Notes: generated from the letters alone by a model not told the origin. DNA of 22,497 bases from Thaumarchaeota archaeon S13 (GCA_003724275.1 RHFA01000160.1:1-22497), one strand, 5' to 3'; counted from the first letter of the stretch, positions 14,245-22,414 are shown. Numbers and translations: made by a program.

Positions 14245-15230
14245 GGTACAGGACGCTAGGGCGCAGCGGGCTGCGCGTCTCCGAGATTGGCTTTGGCGCG
14301 TGGGCCATCGCCATGGACTGGTGGGGCAAAAAGGTCGAGGAGGACGAGGCCATCCGCATGATCAGGCGCGCGTACGACCTGGGGATTAACTTTTTTGAGA
14401 CGGCAGACATGTACGGCAAGGGAAAGAGCGAGCGCCTCCTGGGCCGCGCGCTGGAGGGCGTGCGGGACGAGGTCGTCATATCGACAAAGTACGGCTATGA
14501 CTTTGCCGGCGCCGAGCAGGTCGGCCACTCGGAGCTGCCACAGTCCTTCTCTGGCGAGTTTACGCGCGCCGCGCTGCGCGCCAGCCTGGACCGCCTGCGG
14601 ACGGGCCGCGTCGACGTGTACGGCATGCACAACCCAAAGCTGCGCCACATACGCGACGACTCGGCGTTTGGCACGCTCTCCTCGCTGGTCGGCGAGGGCC
14701 TCGTGCGCGCCTGCCAGGTAGCCCTCGGGCCGGCGATAGGCTGGACGCGCGAGGGCATGGAGGCCATGGACCGCCCAGAGGTCTCGGCCGTCCAGACCGT
14801 CTATAACATACTAGAGCAGACGCCAGGCAACGAGCTCGCCGAGCGCGCAGAGCAGAGGAATGTCGGGCTTCTCGTCAGGGTGCCAGACGCGTCGGGCATA
14901 CTCACCGGCAAGGTCGGCGCGGACACGAAAATAGACGAAAAGGACCACCGCTCTGTCCGAAAGGGCGAGTGGATACGCGCCTCGCTCGCAAAGGTCGAGG
15001 AGCTGCGGCCCATAGCCGAGTCCAACGGCCTGCGAATCGACGAGCTCGCCATAAAGTTCCTCCTCTCCAGGGGGGCAGTCTCGTCGGTCCTGCCCACCGT
15101 CGTGGGCGTCGAGGAGGTCGAGTCCTTCGCCGCAATGTCTGACGGGCGGGCCCTGGGCGCCTCGGACATGGCCGAGATTGCTCGCCTCTACTCGTCGTGG
15201 CCAGGGTACGAGCTAAAGGCGTCCGCATAG
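14241..15230 (+). CDS. Aldo/keto reductase
   Basis: This is a 329-aa NADPH-dependent TIM-barrel oxidoreductase of the AKR superfamily. The N-terminus RYRTLGRSGLRVSEIGFGAW is canonical. The catalytic Tyr is Y58 in FFETADMYG, the Lys is K83 in STKYGYD and the His is H130 in YGMHNPK. The position of the usual catalytic Asp, five residues before the Tyr, is Glu53, a substitution also seen in some related subfamilies. The C-terminal region AIKFLLSRGAVSSVLPTVVGVEEVE is the cofactor-binding part. The substrate is unknown. The GTG start overlaps the DUF1802 stop by 4 nt. Confidence 0.93.
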   Translation: MRYRTLGRSGLRVSEIGFGAWAIAMDWWGKKVEEDEAIRMIRRAYDLGINFFETADMYGKGKSERLLGRALEGVRDEVVISTKYGYDFAGAEQVGHSELPQSFSGEFTRAALRASLDRLRTGRVDVYGMHNPKLRHIRDDSAFGTLSSLVGEGLVRACQVALGPAIGWTREGMEAMDRPEVSAVQTVYNILEQTPGNELAERAEQRNVGLLVRVPDASGILTGKVGADTKIDEKDHRSVRKGEWIRASLAKVEELRPIAESNGLRIDELAIKFLLSRGAVSSVLPTVVGVEEVESFAAMSDGRALGASDMAEIARLYSSWPGYELKASA

Positions 15231-15259
15231 GCGCCCCCGCATGGGCATCAAAACTAATC

Positions 15260-15282
15260 GGGGTTTGGGATCCCGGGACCCC
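15260..15282. terminator. Inverted repeat between convergent reductase and rpl12 genes
   Basis: GGGGT (15260-15264) pairs with ACCCC (15278-15282) around an internal GGGATCCC palindrome. It lies in the 51-nt convergent gap and could end transcripts from both sides. The last base is part of the rpl12 stop codon. Confidence 0.4.
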
Positions 15283-15587
15283 TAGTCAAAGAGCGACGAG
15301 AGGCCCTCGATGGCCTGCTCTTCGGACTTTGCGTCCTTTTTCTCCTCGGCCTTGGCCTCGCCTCCCTTTTCGGCGGCTGGAGCCTCGGCTGCCGGCGCGG
15401 CGGCGACGGCCACGGGGGCGGCCTTGACGGCCTCGTCGATGTTGACGTCGGCCAGGGCGGCCACGAGCGACTTTACCTGCGCGGCGTTGACCTCGGCGCC
15501 GGAGGCCTTTATGACGCTAGAGACGCTCTCCTCGTTTACCTCCTTTTTGAGCTTGTGGAGGAGCAGCGCCGCATAGACGTATTCCAT
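15282..15587 (-). CDS. rpl12: Large-subunit ribosomal protein L12 (P1/P2-like stalk protein)
   Basis: The 101-aa acidic protein starts MEYVYAALLLHKLKKEVNEESV, the dimerisation domain of archaeal P1 stalk proteins. An Ala/Pro/Glu-rich hinge (about residues 56-80) and a charged C-terminal tail ending in EGLSSLFD follow; the tail recruits translation factors to the ribosome. Length is typical. The TATA box is 29 nt upstream. The gene stands alone: it is not preceded by the L1-L10 genes that commonly accompany it. It converges with the aldo/keto reductase. Confidence 0.93.
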   Translation of the reverse strand: MEYVYAALLLHKLKKEVNEESVSSVIKASGAEVNAAQVKSLVAALADVNIDEAVKAAPVAVAAAPAAEAPAAEKGGEAKAEEKKDAKSEEQAIEGLSSLFD

Positions 15588-15612
15588 TCTGGGCGCGCCC
15601 CCAGGGGGCTTT

Positions 15613-15620
15613 GTTATAAA
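15613..15620 (-). promoter_or_regulatory. TATA box of rpl12
   Basis: The minus strand reads TTTATAAC, centred about 29 nt upstream of the rpl12 ATG at 15587, giving a leaderless transcript. Confidence 0.7.
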
Positions 15621-15683
15621 GCTAGTGGGCCCTTCGGGGGCGGCAGGGCGCAGGCGCCGGCCCTGCCGGCCAGGGATGGTCCA

Positions 15684-15722
15684 GCAGGGGCGCCCGGAGG
15701 CCTCCCGGATGGCCGCCCCTGC
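15684..15722 (-). terminator. Long hairpin between tsr3 and rpl12
   Basis: GCAGGGGCG (15684-15692) is perfectly complementary to CGCCCCTGC (15714-15722). The 21-nt interior is itself a near-palindrome around GGAGGCCTCC. It lies just beyond the tsr3 stop and upstream of the rpl12 promoter. It may end the secreted-protein/tsr3 transcript, although no T-run follows. Confidence 0.4.
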
Positions 15723-15746
15723 CGGGCCGCGCGCCGCCGGGATCCC

Positions 15747-16343
15747 CTAGACGCGCCGTGGCCTTGCGCGGGCGCGCGGCCTGCCCCCGGGGCGCGCCGC
15801 GCCGGGGGCGTCTGAAGGGTTCCACTTAATGCCGTGCTCGCGCAGCACGCCGTCCACGCCCGAGGCGTCCTCGAGGCGCGCGTACGAGTCCAGGAGCGAG
15901 GCGTTTAGCTCGTGGAACGTGTGGCCCCAGGCAAACCTCGAGAGAATGTCGTGGGCCCGCTCCCCCTCGCCGAGCACAAAGAGGGCCGCGGCGAGGGCCT
16001 CGGCCGTCGTGAGCGTTCCGAGCCTCGCATAGTTTACGGGGTTGCCGGCCAGCAGCGGCGGGAGGGCCTTTCGCGCGGCGCGCGGGCCGGCCGCAAAGAC
16101 GCCCCCGGCGAGGCGCCACGAGCAGTCAATGGCGGTCACCGAGGTGACCGAGCGCGCGTCAGCGCGCACCAGGATGTCCGGCGAGTAGGGGTCAAGGACC
16201 ATTGCGCCGCGCCCCGACGGGGCCCGCCGCAGGCCGCGCGCCAGGCCCAGGCGCTCGAGCCTCGCGGCGGTGCACTTTTTTGGGTCGTCCTGCCGCATGA
16301 GGACCACGCCGAGGCGGACCGCGCGCGGCGCGCGCCCGCGCAT
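15747..16343 (-). CDS. tsr3: rRNA aminocarboxypropyltransferase Tsr3 (DUF367)
   Basis: Tsr3 transfers the 3-amino-3-carboxypropyl group of AdoMet to a pseudouridine-derived base in small-subunit rRNA. The 198-aa protein has the family's RQDDPKKCTAARLERLGLAR, PYSPDILVRADARSV, VTAIDCSW and LLAGNPVNYARLGTLTTAEALAAAL blocks. The last ~25 residues are a Pro/Arg/Gly-rich basic extension beyond the usual end. The start follows the stop of the large secreted-protein gene by 1 nt, so it is probably carried on that transcript, an odd pairing of an envelope protein with an rRNA-modifying enzyme. Confidence 0.92.
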   Translation of the reverse strand: MRGRAPRAVRLGVVLMRQDDPKKCTAARLERLGLARGLRRAPSGRGAMVLDPYSPDILVRADARSVTSVTAIDCSWRLAGGVFAAGPRAARKALPPLLAGNPVNYARLGTLTTAEALAAALFVLGEGERAHDILSRFAWGHTFHELNASLLDSYARLEDASGVDGVLREHGIKWNPSDAPGAARPGGRPRARARPRRV

Positions 16344-16344
16344 G

Positions 16345-19300
16345 TCAGGAACCCGCTTCCCTGGCCGTGTAGACGACCTTGTGCATGGGCGCCGCCTCGC
16401 CGGCGCCGGCGGCCACGGCGGTCCACGCCGAGTCCGGCAGCGCGCCGCCGCGCTCGGAGGGTATGACCGTAATCCTCACCGGCGAGGCGCCATCGCCGCT
16501 GTACCTCACGTCAAGCTCGGCGGCGCCGACGCTGACGGTCCGGTATAGCGAGTCCGGCGTGCGCGTCGGGCCCGTGACTAGGCACGTGTCCGCGGCGCCG
16601 ACCACGCACGTCCCGCCCGCGTGGGAGAGCGTGAGCGATGCGCCCTCCCCGTCGGCCTCTAGCGTCACGCTCAGCGAGCGGGGCAGCATTATCGTCCCGC
16701 CAATGTCGCGCGCGGCGACCTGTATGGCCAGCGTCGGCCCGCTGGCTGTCCCCTCGTCCACGGTCCGCTGCGGCGCCTCGCCGGGGGCGTCGCGGGCCTC
16801 TGACGGGTCTGCGAGGCTCGCCGGCGACGCGCCGGCGCCCTCGGGAATCTCGCCGACATAGAACGTGTCGCGCGCCCTCTCCGAGAGGTATGCCGCCGTG
16901 ACGACGTACGCCCCCTCGGGGTATATGCCCTGCGTGATTCGCGCGCTCGTCTCAAACGCGCCAGACCTGTCCGGCGTCACAAACGCCCTGCTGAGCTCGT
17001 TGCGCGGGTTGGCCGCCTCGGCGATGACAATCCTCACGGCCTCGCTCTGCGGATAGCTATAGGTGCCCCTGCTCTCTGGCAGCCTCACCGTGCCCGTTAT
17101 CGACACCGTCGAGCCGTGCTCGTGCGAGTCGCCCTCGACGTCCACGGTCACCGGCTGCGAGTCGTCCTCGCGAGCCCCAGGCTCGCCGACCCTAAACACC
17201 ATCTCGAGCGCAGAGCTCGACGAGGAGACCGTCACTAGGTAGGGGCCGGTGTTTGCCTCTGTCCTCTCTGTGGGCGTCTCCCATTCCCACTCGTACGTGC
17301 CGTCCTGGGCCACCTGGACGGGCGAGGAGTCGCTCTTGCCGTTGGGCCGCAGGATCGCGACGTCAAGCGAGGGTATGTCCACGGCGTGCGACGTGATCCC
17401 CGTGAGGCGGACCGTGTCGCCAAACGTGTACGCCATGCGCTCGAGATCCGCCGTAAAGTGCGCGCCGTCGAGGTCGCGCGCGTCGCTGACGGTGATCCTC
17501 GCCGTGGCCGTGTGCTCTGGGGTGCCCCTGATCGTCTTTCTGTGGTACGTCCCGACAAAGTCATACTCGGTGTCGGACTTTATCGTCCCGTCGGCCGTCG
17601 CCGTCTCCCTCACGGTCCCGAGTACAGTCTCGACTGTCCCGCGCATGTACATGGCCGTGACGTCGTACGCGCCGGGCTCAAACACCCCGCGCTCTATCGT
17701 GTTTGCCGCGTAATAGTTGCCCGCCGCGTCCGGCGCCGCCGAGAGTATGAGGCCCTCGGTGGGGCTTGCGCCCTCGCGCAGCAGGCGCACGATGACGATC
17801 GCCGTCTGGTAGAGGGGGTCCAGCTCGCCTAGCGCGCCAGAGACTATGATCCTCGAGCCGACCTCGTAGGACTCTGAGTCTGTCCTCACCACAAACGCCC
17901 CTTCGGTGCCAGAGGACGCGCCGTCGGCGACGCGAAACGACGTCGACGCCGAGAGGGACCCCTCTGAGGCCATTACGGTGTAGCGGCCAACCCTCACGGG
18001 GTCGTTGGGTATGGAAAACTCGTGGGCAAAGCGCCCGTCAGTCGACGGTCGCAGCGCCTCCTTGAGCGAGAACGTCGTGATGCCAGACGACCCCCTTGGG
18101 GCACCCGTCGAGTTTTGCGCCTGGCCGCCGTCCTGCTCCCCCGCCTCGTTGGGCTCGAATATGACGGCGGTGTTTTGTATCTGCGTCACCTCGAGCGTGA
18201 CCGTCTCTAGCCATACCTTGTTGACCCTCCCCTCTATCCTAACAGTGTCGCCGGGCGCATATGCCTCCATGTCCGCCGAGAGCGATATGTCCGTGTCCTC
18301 CCTCACGTCCTCCTCTAGCGCAAACGCAGTCGACGCCGAGAGCTGCCCGTATGACCCGACTATGGAGTACGAGCCGTATATCGGCCGGACCGTGCTCATG
18401 TAGACGGTGCCCGAAAACTCGGCGCCCGAGGCCCCCTCGCCGAACGCCTCTAGCGCCGGCGCGTTGGCGGGCCGCGGATAGAGCACGCCGGTCTCGAGCA
18501 CGCTGCCCCTGGGGTCTATGACGTCAAACTCTAGGCCCTCGAGCGCGAACGCCTGGCTCGACGCGGCGAGTATCCTCACCGTCGAGCCCGGAAAGTACGA
18601 CCCCTCGTCGGTCTTGAGCGCAAGGCCGTCTAGTGACGGCGCCGGCCCCTCGGGCTCGGGCTCCTCTCCGGCCACCATGAACGACGTCGCCGCCGTGCTT
18701 CCCACGTACGTCGCGACGACGTCATACTCGCCCAGGCCCGTCCCGAGGGCCTCGCGCAGCTTTATCGTCGTCCCGTACGTGAGGTCCGGTCCCGGCGTCA
18801 GCGACGTCACGCTCGAATAGTCGGTCCCGTTGACAGTGATCTTTACGTGCGCCGGCACGTAAAACGTCGTCGACGCCGGCCTGACGCCCCCCACGCTGCC
18901 GCTCACCATGACCGTCTCGCCAGGCGTGTACACCTCCTTGTCTGTCGTGACGTGTATCGTTATCGTCTCTGGCGTGGCGTCAATGTCGGGCTTGCCGTTG
19001 GAGAACCCGCGCGAGTATATGGAAAAGTGCCAGTCCGCACGCGAGTCCGTGTCAAGCGCGTCGTACTTGCGCTGCCATGTGTGCAGGTTGTCCTCGACGT
19101 CTATGAACTGCGGCGTCTGGTCGATCACCTCGCCCTGCGCGTTGCGCAGGACAGCCGACTCGGCGACATTGACAAACCACTCTCCCGTCCGCGTAAACGT
19201 GAAAAACTGCTCGGGCCGCAGCACGACGCCAGAGGGCACCGCCGTCGTCGTCTGCGTGACGCCCGCCGTGACGGTCCAGCCGCCAATGTCCACCGCTGAT

Positions 19301-19632
19301 GACGTGGGGTTGTAGAGCTCGATCCACTCAAACGTGTTAAACCCGTCCTCGCCGAACGGGTTGATCTCTATCTCGTTGATCACAATGCTGCGCGTGCCCT
19401 CCACGGCGGCCGGCTCTGGCCCTGGCGCCGGCTCGGTCCCCTCCTCGCCGTGCGTGTGGGCCTCGCCGCCCTCGCCGTGCGTGTGCGGCTCTCCCCCGCC
19501 ATGCGTGTGCGGCTCGGAGGCGGCCGTGCCCGGAATCTCGGCCAGCTGCGCAGTCGGCTCCTGCGCCAGTGCCGCCGGGGCGGCCAGGGCTAGCGCTAGG
19601 GCTGCTGCCACGGCTAGCGCTGTCGGCGTCAT
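16345..19632 (-). CDS. Large secreted protein: His-rich N-terminus, lamin-tail-like domain and Ig-like repeats
   Basis: The 1095-aa product begins with a signal peptide (hydrophobic Ala/Leu core, likely cut after ALA at residue 23). Residues 41-62 hold three HTHG motifs that could bind metal. Residues 82-215 resemble a lamin-tail domain: IVINEIEINPFGEDGFNTFEWIELYN is split here only for length, with GGWTVTAG following. Then come about six Ig-like repeats at roughly 224-321, 338-440, 449-569, 579-716, 724-816 and 827-927, each opening with a TDxExYxPGxTVxVSG-like strand pair. A C-terminal beta-rich region follows, with two Cys (1009, 1017). No C-terminal membrane anchor or sortase-like signal is visible. 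It is likely an extracellular or S-layer-associated adhesive protein. Tsr3 follows after 1 nt. Confidence 0.87.
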   Translation of the reverse strand: MTPTALAVAAALALALAAPAALAQEPTAQLAEIPGTAASEPHTHGGGEPHTHGEGGEAHTHGEEGTEPAPGPEPAAVEGTRSIVINEIEINPFGEDGFNTFEWIELYNPTSSAVDIGGWTVTAGVTQTTTAVPSGVVLRPEQFFTFTRTGEWFVNVAESAVLRNAQGEVIDQTPQFIDVEDNLHTWQRKYDALDTDSRADWHFSIYSRGFSNGKPDIDATPETITIHVTTDKEVYTPGETVMVSGSVGGVRPASTTFYVPAHVKITVNGTDYSSVTSLTPGPDLTYGTTIKLREALGTGLGEYDVVATYVGSTAATSFMVAGEEPEPEGPAPSLDGLALKTDEGSYFPGSTVRILAASSQAFALEGLEFDVIDPRGSVLETGVLYPRPANAPALEAFGEGASGAEFSGTVYMSTVRPIYGSYSIVGSYGQLSASTAFALEEDVREDTDISLSADMEAYAPGDTVRIEGRVNKVWLETVTLEVTQIQNTAVIFEPNEAGEQDGGQAQNSTGAPRGSSGITTFSLKEALRPSTDGRFAHEFSIPNDPVRVGRYTVMASEGSLSASTSFRVADGASSGTEGAFVVRTDSESYEVGSRIIVSGALGELDPLYQTAIVIVRLLREGASPTEGLILSAAPDAAGNYYAANTIERGVFEPGAYDVTAMYMRGTVETVLGTVRETATADGTIKSDTEYDFVGTYHRKTIRGTPEHTATARITVSDARDLDGAHFTADLERMAYTFGDTVRLTGITSHAVDIPSLDVAILRPNGKSDSSPVQVAQDGTYEWEWETPTERTEANTGPYLVTVSSSSSALEMVFRVGEPGAREDDSQPVTVDVEGDSHEHGSTVSITGTVRLPESRGTYSYPQSEAVRIVIAEAANPRNELSRAFVTPDRSGAFETSARITQGIYPEGAYVVTAAYLSERARDTFYVGEIPEGAGASPASLADPSEARDAPGEAPQRTVDEGTASGPTLAIQVAARDIGGTIMLPRSLSVTLEADGEGASLTLSHAGGTCVVGAADTCLVTGPTRTPDSLYRTVSVGAAELDVRYSGDGASPVRITVIPSERGGALPDSAWTAVAAGAGEAAPMHKVVYTAREAGS

Positions 19633-19654
19633 TTGCGCCGCGGTCGCGGATCAA

Positions 19655-19662
19655 GTATATAA
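19655..19662 (-). promoter_or_regulatory. TATA box of the secreted-protein/tsr3 unit
   Basis: The minus strand reads TTATATAC, centred 26 nt upstream of ATG 19632. An A-rich TTTAAAGG lies just upstream in BRE position. Confidence 0.7.
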
Positions 19663-19702
19663 CCTTTAAACGCGTCTCGCGCGCGTGGAGGGGCCGGCAA
19701 CA

Positions 19703-19710
19703 GTAATAAC
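19703..19710 (+). promoter_or_regulatory. TATA-like box of pyrG
   Basis: GTAATAAC is the only A+T patch on the pyrG side of the divergent region. It is centred about 27 nt before the leader-ORF ATG at 19733 but about 79 nt before the pyrG GTG. Confidence 0.45.
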
Positions 19711-19732
19711 GCGCATGGGCGGCGGACCCCGC

Positions 19733-19795
19733 ATGAGCGGGCGCGGCTCTGCGGCGGCGGGCATGCGCGCCGCGCGCGCGCGGGGTGCGCCCTAG
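19733..19795 (+). CDS. Possible 20-codon leader ORF ahead of pyrG
   Basis: ATG 19733 lies at leaderless distance from the TATA-like box. It opens a 20-codon frame (Arg/Ala/Gly-rich) ending in TAG at 19793-19795. The pyrG frame overlaps it: GTG 19785 is inside it and TTG 19797 comes 1 nt after its stop. This could couple pyrG translation to a leader peptide by reinitiation. The frame is too short for sequence evidence of coding. Confidence 0.3.
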   Translation: MSGRGSAAAGMRAARARGAP

Positions 19796-21386
19796 GTTGG
19801 CAAAGTTCATCTTTGTGACGGGGGGAGTCATGTCTGGCCTCGGCAAGGGCGTCGTCTCGTCGTCGATCGCAAAGCTCCTGCAGCTCTCCGACCAGCGCGT
19901 CTCGTGCGTAAAGATCGACCCCTACCTCAACTATGACGCCGGCACGATGAACCCCATAGCGCACGGCGAGGTCTTTGTCACCGAGGACGGCGGCGAGTGC
20001 GACATGGACGTCGGCAACTATGAGCGCTTTCTCAACCAGGACATGCCAAAGTCGCACAACATCACGACGTCGCAGGTCTACTCTACGGTGATAGAGAAGG
20101 AGAGGCGCGGGGACTATCTCGGCGCGTGCGTGCAGATAATACCGCACGTCACCGAAGAGATAAAGTCGCGCATACGCAGGACCGCCGAGGAGGAGTCCCT
20201 CGACATGCTCGTAGTCGAGTGCGGCGGGACGGTCGGCGACATTGAGAGCCTGCCGTTCCTCGAGGCCCTGCGGCAGATACGCGTCGAGGACGGGCCGGAG
20301 AGCGTAGCGTTTGTCCACGTGACGCTGGCTCCGTCCATAGACGCCGTGGGCGAGCAAAAGACAAAGCCCACGCAGCACAGCGTGCAGGAGCTGCGGAGGA
20401 TAGGCATACAGCCAGACTATGTCGCAGTCAGGTGCGAAAAGGAGCTCGAGGGCCCGACGAGAAAAAAGATTGCCCTCTTTACCAACGTCCCCGAGAGGGA
20501 CGTCCTCTCGTGCCACGACGTTGGCACGATATTTCGCGTCCCGCACGTGATGTACGACCAGGGCATCGTGGACTCTATGTTCAAAAAGTTCGGCAAGGTC
20601 GGCCTCGTCAACACGTCAAACCGCTGGGCGGACTGGACGTCCATAGTCGACTCGCTCGAGCGGCCCGGCGAGGACGTCAAGATTGCCATGGTCGGCAAGT
20701 ATGTCGATCTTCCCGACAGCTATGTCAGCGTAAACCTCGCGCTGCGCCACGCCGGCGCGTCGATCGGGCGCAGCGTGAGCATTGACTGGATAGACTCGGA
20801 AACGCTGCGCGAGGGATCACTCGGCGGGTATGGCGGGATTATCGTCCCCGGCGGGTTTGGGACGCGCGGGGCCGAGGGCATAATCGCCGCCGCCGAGCAC
20901 GCGCGGGCCACGGACACGCCCTACCTCGGCATATGCTTTGGCTTCCAGCTCGCCGCAGTCGCCTTTGCGAGGGGCGCGTGCGGCATTGGCGGCGCGACGT
21001 CCTCCGAGCTCGACTCGTCAGCCGAGGATCCCGTCGTGGGAATCCTCCCCGGCCAGGAAGGCGCCGGCATGGGCGGCTCGCTGCGCCTCGGCGCGCACGA
21101 GATAGAGCTCACAGGCGGCTCGAGGGCCGAGGCGATCTATGGCGCGCGGTCAATAACGAGGCGCCACAGGCACCGCTACGAGTTCAACCTCGACTATCGC
21201 GGGCGCTTTGCGCGCGAGGGCATGGTCTTTAGCGGCCAGAGCGACTCGGGCAGGCGCATGGAGGTCCTAGAGATACCGTCGCTGAGGTTCTTTGTGGGCG
21301 TCCAGTTCCACCCGGAGTTCAGCAGCAGGCCGGGCTCTCCAGAGGGCGCCTTTGGCGCGTTCGTCTCGGCGGCGGCCGGAATCTAG
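19785..21386 (+). CDS. pyrG: CTP synthase
   Basis: PyrG aminates UTP to CTP using ATP and glutamine. The 533-aa protein has the N-terminal synthase domain: KFIFVTGGVMSGLGKGVVSSSIAKLL, KIDPYLNYDAGTMNP, VVECGGTVGDIESLPFLEALRQ. The C-terminal class I glutamine amidotransferase domain has the nucleophile Cys in GICFGFQLAAV, and His/Glu in FHPEFSSRPG. Length is normal. The start is GTG 19785 or TTG 19797; both are unusually far from the promoter compared with other genes here. Its stop shares CTAG with the convergent NAD kinase gene. Confidence 0.97.
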   Translation: MRPRLAKFIFVTGGVMSGLGKGVVSSSIAKLLQLSDQRVSCVKIDPYLNYDAGTMNPIAHGEVFVTEDGGECDMDVGNYERFLNQDMPKSHNITTSQVYSTVIEKERRGDYLGACVQIIPHVTEEIKSRIRRTAEEESLDMLVVECGGTVGDIESLPFLEALRQIRVEDGPESVAFVHVTLAPSIDAVGEQKTKPTQHSVQELRRIGIQPDYVAVRCEKELEGPTRKKIALFTNVPERDVLSCHDVGTIFRVPHVMYDQGIVDSMFKKFGKVGLVNTSNRWADWTSIVDSLERPGEDVKIAMVGKYVDLPDSYVSVNLALRHAGASIGRSVSIDWIDSETLREGSLGGYGGIIVPGGFGTRGAEGIIAAAEHARATDTPYLGICFGFQLAAVAFARGACGIGGATSSELDSSAEDPVVGILPGQEGAGMGGSLRLGAHEIELTGGSRAEAIYGARSITRRHRHRYEFNLDYRGRFAREGMVFSGQSDSGRRMEVLEIPSLRFFVGVQFHPEFSSRPGSPEGAFGAFVSAAAGI

Positions 21387-22384
21387 GATCGCTGCGCGAG
21401 CTCGTATATGGCCTGCCGCGAGTCGCGCCCCGAGACGCGCCTCTTGACGAGGCCATTGTCCGTCAGGTGCCGCAGCGCAAAGCGCATGGTCCGAGGAGGG
21501 AGGAGCGTCCGGGCAGATATCTCGCGCAGCGTCATGGGCTTGCCGCCGTACTCGAGGGCCGTGAGTATCAGCTTTGAGCTCGGCGACATCCTTAGCAGGT
21601 CGCCGGCGAGGTCGACCTTTTTTGCCAGGCCGCGCATCGCCGGCGCCGCCGAGCCGAGGCGCACGACGTTTGCCGCGTGCGGCGTCCTCGTGCACGTGAC
21701 GGCGTCCCTGACGGCGAGGCGCTCAATCCCGTCGAGGACCGCCTCGCAGTGCGTCTTTGAGGATATGCCCGAGACGCTAATCTCGCTGGTGTCCGGCACC
21801 ATTAGGGGCCGGCGCGTCACGTCAAGCGAGTTTACGGGGACGATGCCAAAGGCCCGTGTGCCGGGGAATATCGCCGGCCCGCCGGCTGACATTGAGTAGG
21901 CCGACGAGCCCATCGGCGTGGCGACGATGACGCCGTCTCCGTTGTCGTGCCAGACGGCCTCGCCGTCGATCCGGAGCTCGTGCTCCATGAGCATCGCGCT
22001 GCGCGAGGCAAACACGGCGACGTCGTTGAGCGCCGGATGCGCGCGTCGCCCGTCGATGGACACGCCGATCCGCGGCATTGCGTCAACGGTGTACCTGCCA
22101 GAGGCGAGGCGGCCCGCGTGCGAGCGCAGGCTCCTCACGTCAAGGCTCGCGAGCAGGCCGCCGGACTCGCCCTCGCCGAGGCCCAGGACCGGCACCTCGG
22201 ACTCTGGCCTGCCGTGAAAGTAGGCGCGCACTCCCCTGTCGCCGCCGAGGACCACGGCAATGTCGGCCTCGCGCGCCTGGCGCCGCGGGCCGGCGGCAAA
22301 GGCGTCGATGCCGGCCCACTCGAGGTCTGCCACTATGGACCTCGGCGTGGTCCGCCCCCCCTGCCCGTACACGCCGGCCCTCAT
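21383..22384 (-). CDS. nadK: NAD kinase fused to a C-terminal winged-helix domain
   Basis: NAD kinase makes NADP from NAD and ATP or polyphosphate. Residues 1-~260 contain the family blocks: VVLGGD (44-49), ALNDVAVF with N120/D121, and GDGVIVATPMGSSAYSMSAGGPA (149-171). In the usual GGDG motif the Gly after the Asp is Arg50 (GGDRG). Residues ~266-333 form a winged helix-turn-helix of ArsR/MarR type: SSKLILTALEYGGKPMTL, then LREISARTLLPPRTMRFALR and LTDNGLVKRR. The kinase domain is on the short side of the family. The fused domain suggests DNA binding or a structural role linked to NAD(P) level; this is inference. It converges on pyrG, sharing the CTAG stop. Confidence 0.9.
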   Translation of the reverse strand: MRAGVYGQGGRTTPRSIVADLEWAGIDAFAAGPRRQAREADIAVVLGGDRGVRAYFHGRPESEVPVLGLGEGESGGLLASLDVRSLRSHAGRLASGRYTVDAMPRIGVSIDGRRAHPALNDVAVFASRSAMLMEHELRIDGEAVWHDNGDGVIVATPMGSSAYSMSAGGPAIFPGTRAFGIVPVNSLDVTRRPLMVPDTSEISVSGISSKTHCEAVLDGIERLAVRDAVTCTRTPHAANVVRLGSAAPAMRGLAKKVDLAGDLLRMSPSSKLILTALEYGGKPMTLREISARTLLPPRTMRFALRHLTDNGLVKRRVSGRDSRQAIYELAQRS

Positions 22385-22406
22385 GCGCGCCAGGCCCCTC
22401 GAGGGC

Positions 22407-22414
22407 GGTATATG
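22407..22414 (-). promoter_or_regulatory. TATA box of the NAD kinase gene
   Basis: The minus strand reads CATATACC, centred about 27 nt upstream of ATG 22384, predicting a leaderless message separate from the upstream gene. Confidence 0.6.

Noticed and set aside
19629..20546. Minus-strand open frame of 305 codons opposite pyrG
   Set aside because: It is the complement of a certain CTP synthase gene and its product lacks any recognisable domain.
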